Origin: Bifidobacterium breve
GTDB taxonomy: Bacteria; Actinomycetota; Actinomycetes; S36-B12
Assembly (NCBI GenBank): GCA_945870085.1
Contig: CAMBQX010000070.1
Location: forward strand, 1 to 8,494
Direction: 5' to 3'
DNA: 8,494 bases
Below the pieces are notes generated by a model. That model was given only the letters and a program-made list of their open reading frames with translations, searched no databases and was not told where the DNA came from. The position numbers and the translations under genes were made by a program. The first letter of the stretch is position 1, and the number at the start of each line of letters is the position of its first letter. Shown piece after piece: positions 6,560 through 8,494 of the stretch.

Positions 6560-7074
6560 AAATAAGGAACCTCACCATCATGGCAACCACGCTGGTTATC
6601 GCTGGGGCGGCACTTGCCGCACCTGCCCAGGCGGTAAAACTCGTACCGTCTGACACAGCCTGCTCCTACATCTATAAGAACGGTGAGCCCACCACCAAGA
6701 CTTACGCCTGCCTTTCGGTGGCCAAGTCGCCGGTGCCAGCTGGCCAAACGGCAACATTCACCGGCGCCTTGAGCTCGAAAGCCATGTCGAACTTGGCAGA
6801 ATGGACAACCGGCGGCAACACGGTATGCCTTGATCGCTACCCAGCCAAGGCCAATAACGACAGCAGCATGCCGCGCACCCCACTAACCCAGGCATGCTCA
6901 CCCGTTAAGAAAAACGGCACCTTCACGATCAACGCAAATTTAAGTGTCAAGGGCACCTACTACTACGGCGTGAGCATGGGCCCCTGCACCGGTTATGTCG
7001 CCCTCTGCGGCAGTGGTGACCCTGGCTTGGTCGGCGTAGAGGGCCCGAAAGTGGTTCAGCTACAAACTAAGTAG
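6556..7074 (+). CDS. Small secreted cysteine-containing protein of unknown function
   Basis: I do not recognise a family for this 172-aa protein. Residues 1-26 form a clear Sec signal peptide: MKIRN, a hydrophobic core, then APAQA before Val27 as the probable type I cleavage site. No lipobox cysteine follows, so the product is probably released or loosely held at the cell surface. The mature part has six cysteines (36, 52, 91, 114, 144, 151), enough for three disulfides. Alternating segments such as VPAGQTATFTGAL, GTFTINANL and GTYYYGVS resemble strands of an Ig-like beta-sandwich (inference). There is no transmembrane helix after the signal and no visible catalytic motif. ATG overlaps the ClC stop as ATGA, with GGAG 5 nt upstream, so the gene is probably translated from the same message as the ClC protein. 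Confidence 0.85.
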   Translation: MKIRNLTIMATTLVIAGAALAAPAQAVKLVPSDTACSYIYKNGEPTTKTYACLSVAKSPVPAGQTATFTGALSSKAMSNLAEWTTGGNTVCLDRYPAKANNDSSMPRTPLTQACSPVKKNGTFTINANLSVKGTYYYGVSMGPCTGYVALCGSGDPGLVGVEGPKVVQLQTK

Positions 7075-7145
7075 CGGGGGTCGGATGCATTCCAAGGGTC
7101 TTACCGTGCAACAGATCAAGAAGATTGTGCGGAGCATGGCGGTTG

Positions 7146-7634
7146 CTAAGTTTTAGTCCGCAGTGCCAATTTCGCGTCAACATCAAAGCTGAAGTCCTCG
7201 ATGGTTCCCATGCCTGGGATTGGCAGATGCACCGTGCCCATGTTCGCGCTGCCGACGATTTCTATCTCACCCATCGGTGAGGTGTACGATGCAATTGGGG
7301 TGATCGTCAAATCGATTTCAACTTCGATGCTACCCGCGTGGGCAATACCGGTGACCGACCAGATTTCGCCCACCGGGCCTTTACCCGAATACACCAGCGT
7401 ATGCGCCTGATATCGGGTGACGACGCTGCGGGCCGCCGACTGCAGCAGGAAGTTCCCGGTCTTGAGTTGATCAAGGGCCAAGTTCAGGGTCAGGTGGATC
7501 TCATGGGCGGTTATCTGCAGTAGCCCGCCGGCAACGGGGGCCGAAACATCAACGCTCAGTAGGCCCACTCGCCCACTACGTAGTCGAACATCGGCACCGT
7601 CAACGGCAGCTATCTCCCACTCGCCAACGGTCAT
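7146..7634 (-). CDS. YceI-like protein
   Basis: This is a 162-aa soluble protein with a pattern like the YceI lipocalin-type barrel. It has an N-terminal GEWEIAAVDGADVRLRSG strand pair (the GxW and later strands of YceI). LDQLKTGNFLLQSAARS (about 53-69) corresponds to the S-I-D-T-G-N and L-R-S region, and YSGKGP and IWSVTGIAHAGSIEVEIDL to the T-F-x-S and V-T-G-x-L-T-x-x-G-x-T motifs. The C-terminus ends in FSFDVDAKLAL. YceI proteins bind isoprenoid-type lipids in a beta-barrel. There is no signal peptide, so it would be cytoplasmic, as for many actinobacterial members. It lies 27 nt downstream of the SDR gene on the same strand, probably in one operon. ATG at 7634 was preferred because AAGG lies 7 nt upstream; ATG at 7640 would leave only 1 nt. 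The similarity is weak in sequence, so the family call is moderate. Confidence 0.68.
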   Translation of the reverse strand: MTVGEWEIAAVDGADVRLRSGRVGLLSVDVSAPVAGGLLQITAHEIHLTLNLALDQLKTGNFLLQSAARSVVTRYQAHTLVYSGKGPVGEIWSVTGIAHAGSIEVEIDLTITPIASYTSPMGEIEIVGSANMGTVHLPIPGMGTIEDFSFDVDAKLALRTKT

Positions 7635-7641
7635 GGGCATA

Positions 7642-7645
7642 CCTT
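7642..7645 (-). promoter_or_regulatory. Ribosome binding site of the YceI-like gene
   Basis: AAGG on the minus strand is 7 nt from the ATG at 7634 but only 1 nt from the ATG at 7640, which favours the second ATG as start. Confidence 0.4.
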
Positions 7646-7661
7646 GCTATTTTGGCCAAAG

Positions 7662-8423
7662 CTACTCACCTAAAACCCGATGCACTTTGTGCTGCGCGGC
7701 CTGCGCTACCGGGCGAATCACCATGCGATCAATATTTACATGCGCTGGCAAGGAGGCTACCCAAGTGATTGCCGACGCAACATCGTCAGCGGTTAGCGGC
7801 TCCTTAACCCCTTCATAAACTTTGTCCGCTCGGGCTTGATCACCACCGAAGCGCTTCACCGAAAACTCCTCCGTGCGCACCATTCCGGGGATCATCTCGG
7901 TGACTCGAATTGGGCGCCCCGAAAGTTCCAGGCGCAAGGTGCCCGCTATCGCCGCGACCCCATGTTTCGTCGCGGTATAGCTGCCGGCATTCTCATATGG
8001 GATGTACCCAGCCGTTGAACCCATCAGCACGATAAGGCCGTGACCGGATAGTTCGACATTCGGCAAGAAAGCCTTCACCGTTCGCACCAGACCGATGACG
8101 TTTAATTCATAACCTGCCTGCCATCCGGGTAGATCGGCATTCTCAATCTGCTCAGCCTCAAATGCTCCACCAGCATTGGCCACCAAGACAGCAACGGGCC
8201 GGTCGGCCAATTTGGCCACCAATCGATCCACACTGCCTTGATCGGTGACATCCAACTCCCACGCTGTGATACCCGGGTGCTCAACGGCCAGTTGCTCAAG
8301 GCGTTCGACTCGGCGTGCTGCGGCGATGACCTCATATCCGCGATCAGCCAATTGGCGAGCGCATGCGGCCCCAATGCCGCTACTGGCGCCGGTAACAAGT
8401 GCGAGTTCAGGAGTCTTAGTCAT
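7662..8423 (-). CDS. Short-chain dehydrogenase/reductase (classical SDR, YdfG-like)
   Basis: This complete 253-aa classical SDR has one Rossmann domain. The cofactor motif TGASSGIG is at 11-18. The basic pair Arg37-Arg38 after beta2 (AAARRVERL) suggests NADP(H). LDVTD (57-61) contacts the adenine and NAG is at 83-85. The catalytic tetrad is Asn108 or 109 (ELNVIG), Ser136 (MGSTAG), Tyr149 and Lys153 (YTATK), followed by IPGMVRTEEF. The C-terminal VNIDRMVIRP resembles YdfG/COG4221 enzymes, which oxidise 3-hydroxy acids such as serine or act on small alcohols; the real substrate cannot be read from sequence. The ATG at 8423 is followed directly by the Rossmann fold. The frame extends 19 codons further upstream, but that extension is Arg-rich and unlike the family. 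No clear Shine-Dalgarno precedes 8423, so a leaderless message is possible. The YceI-like gene follows 27 nt downstream. Confidence 0.94.
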   Translation of the reverse strand: MTKTPELALVTGASSGIGAACARQLADRGYEVIAAARRVERLEQLAVEHPGITAWELDVTDQGSVDRLVAKLADRPVAVLVANAGGAFEAEQIENADLPGWQAGYELNVIGLVRTVKAFLPNVELSGHGLIVLMGSTAGYIPYENAGSYTATKHGVAAIAGTLRLELSGRPIRVTEMIPGMVRTEEFSVKRFGGDQARADKVYEGVKEPLTADDVASAITWVASLPAHVNIDRMVIRPVAQAAQHKVHRVLGE

Positions 8424-8494
8424 GGTGCAAGATTGCAGATGGGCACGACACTGCCTGAGTCGGGTCCGCTGAACGCGCACGTTATTGTCGTGAA

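Noticed and set aside
6256..6747. 163-aa minus-strand open frame antisense to the ClC and secreted-protein genes
   Set aside because: It covers the end of one real gene and the signal-peptide region of another, with no domain, and is explained as an antisense shadow.
7059..7075. Small inverted repeat GCTAC/GTAGC at the end of the secreted-protein gene
   Set aside because: It is a five-base-pair stem with a seven-base loop and no T-run; too weak for a terminator call.

Overview
The window looks like a chromosomal segment of an actinobacterium. Base composition is moderately high in G+C. It carries a bacterial XPB-type helicase and the C-terminus of the WYL/helicase-associated protein that accompanies XPB in mycobacteria and relatives. 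Several starts are GTG, and many genes overlap by 4 to 8 nt. No RNA gene, insertion sequence, prophage, CRISPR array or long repeat was seen, and no stretch of more than 300 bases lacks a gene.

Layout: (1) 1-489 (+), the 3' end of the helicase-associated WYL-type protein. (2) 515-2382 (-), a two-gene unit read leftward: a GNAT acyltransferase of the COG3375 type, then an enolase-superfamily enzyme of the o-succinylbenzoate synthase / N-succinylamino acid racemase (OSBS/NSAR) group, joined by a 4-nt GTGA overlap. (3) 2383-2476, a short divergent control region. (4) 2477-7074 (+), four overlapping cistrons: an M20 metallo-amidohydrolase, XPB helicase, a divergent ClC-type anion transporter or channel, and a small secreted cysteine-containing protein. 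(5) 7146-8423 (-), a short-chain dehydrogenase followed by a YceI-like protein, convergent with the preceding operon.

The GNAT, OSBS/NSAR and M20 genes match the three activities of the pathway described in Geobacillus kaustophilus for irreversible conversion of D- to L-amino acids: N-succinylation of the D-amino acid, racemisation of the N-succinyl amino acid, and desuccinylation of the L-form. Here the three genes are arranged divergently and lie between the WYL protein and XPB, two genes that are adjacent in Mycobacterium tuberculosis (Rv0862c/Rv0861c). The M20 gene overlaps the XPB start, so amino-acid salvage, a DNA helicase, an anion transporter and a secreted protein appear to share one transcript. 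That arrangement is the most unusual feature. The enzymes themselves belong to known families, and I found no clear evidence of a wholly new system.
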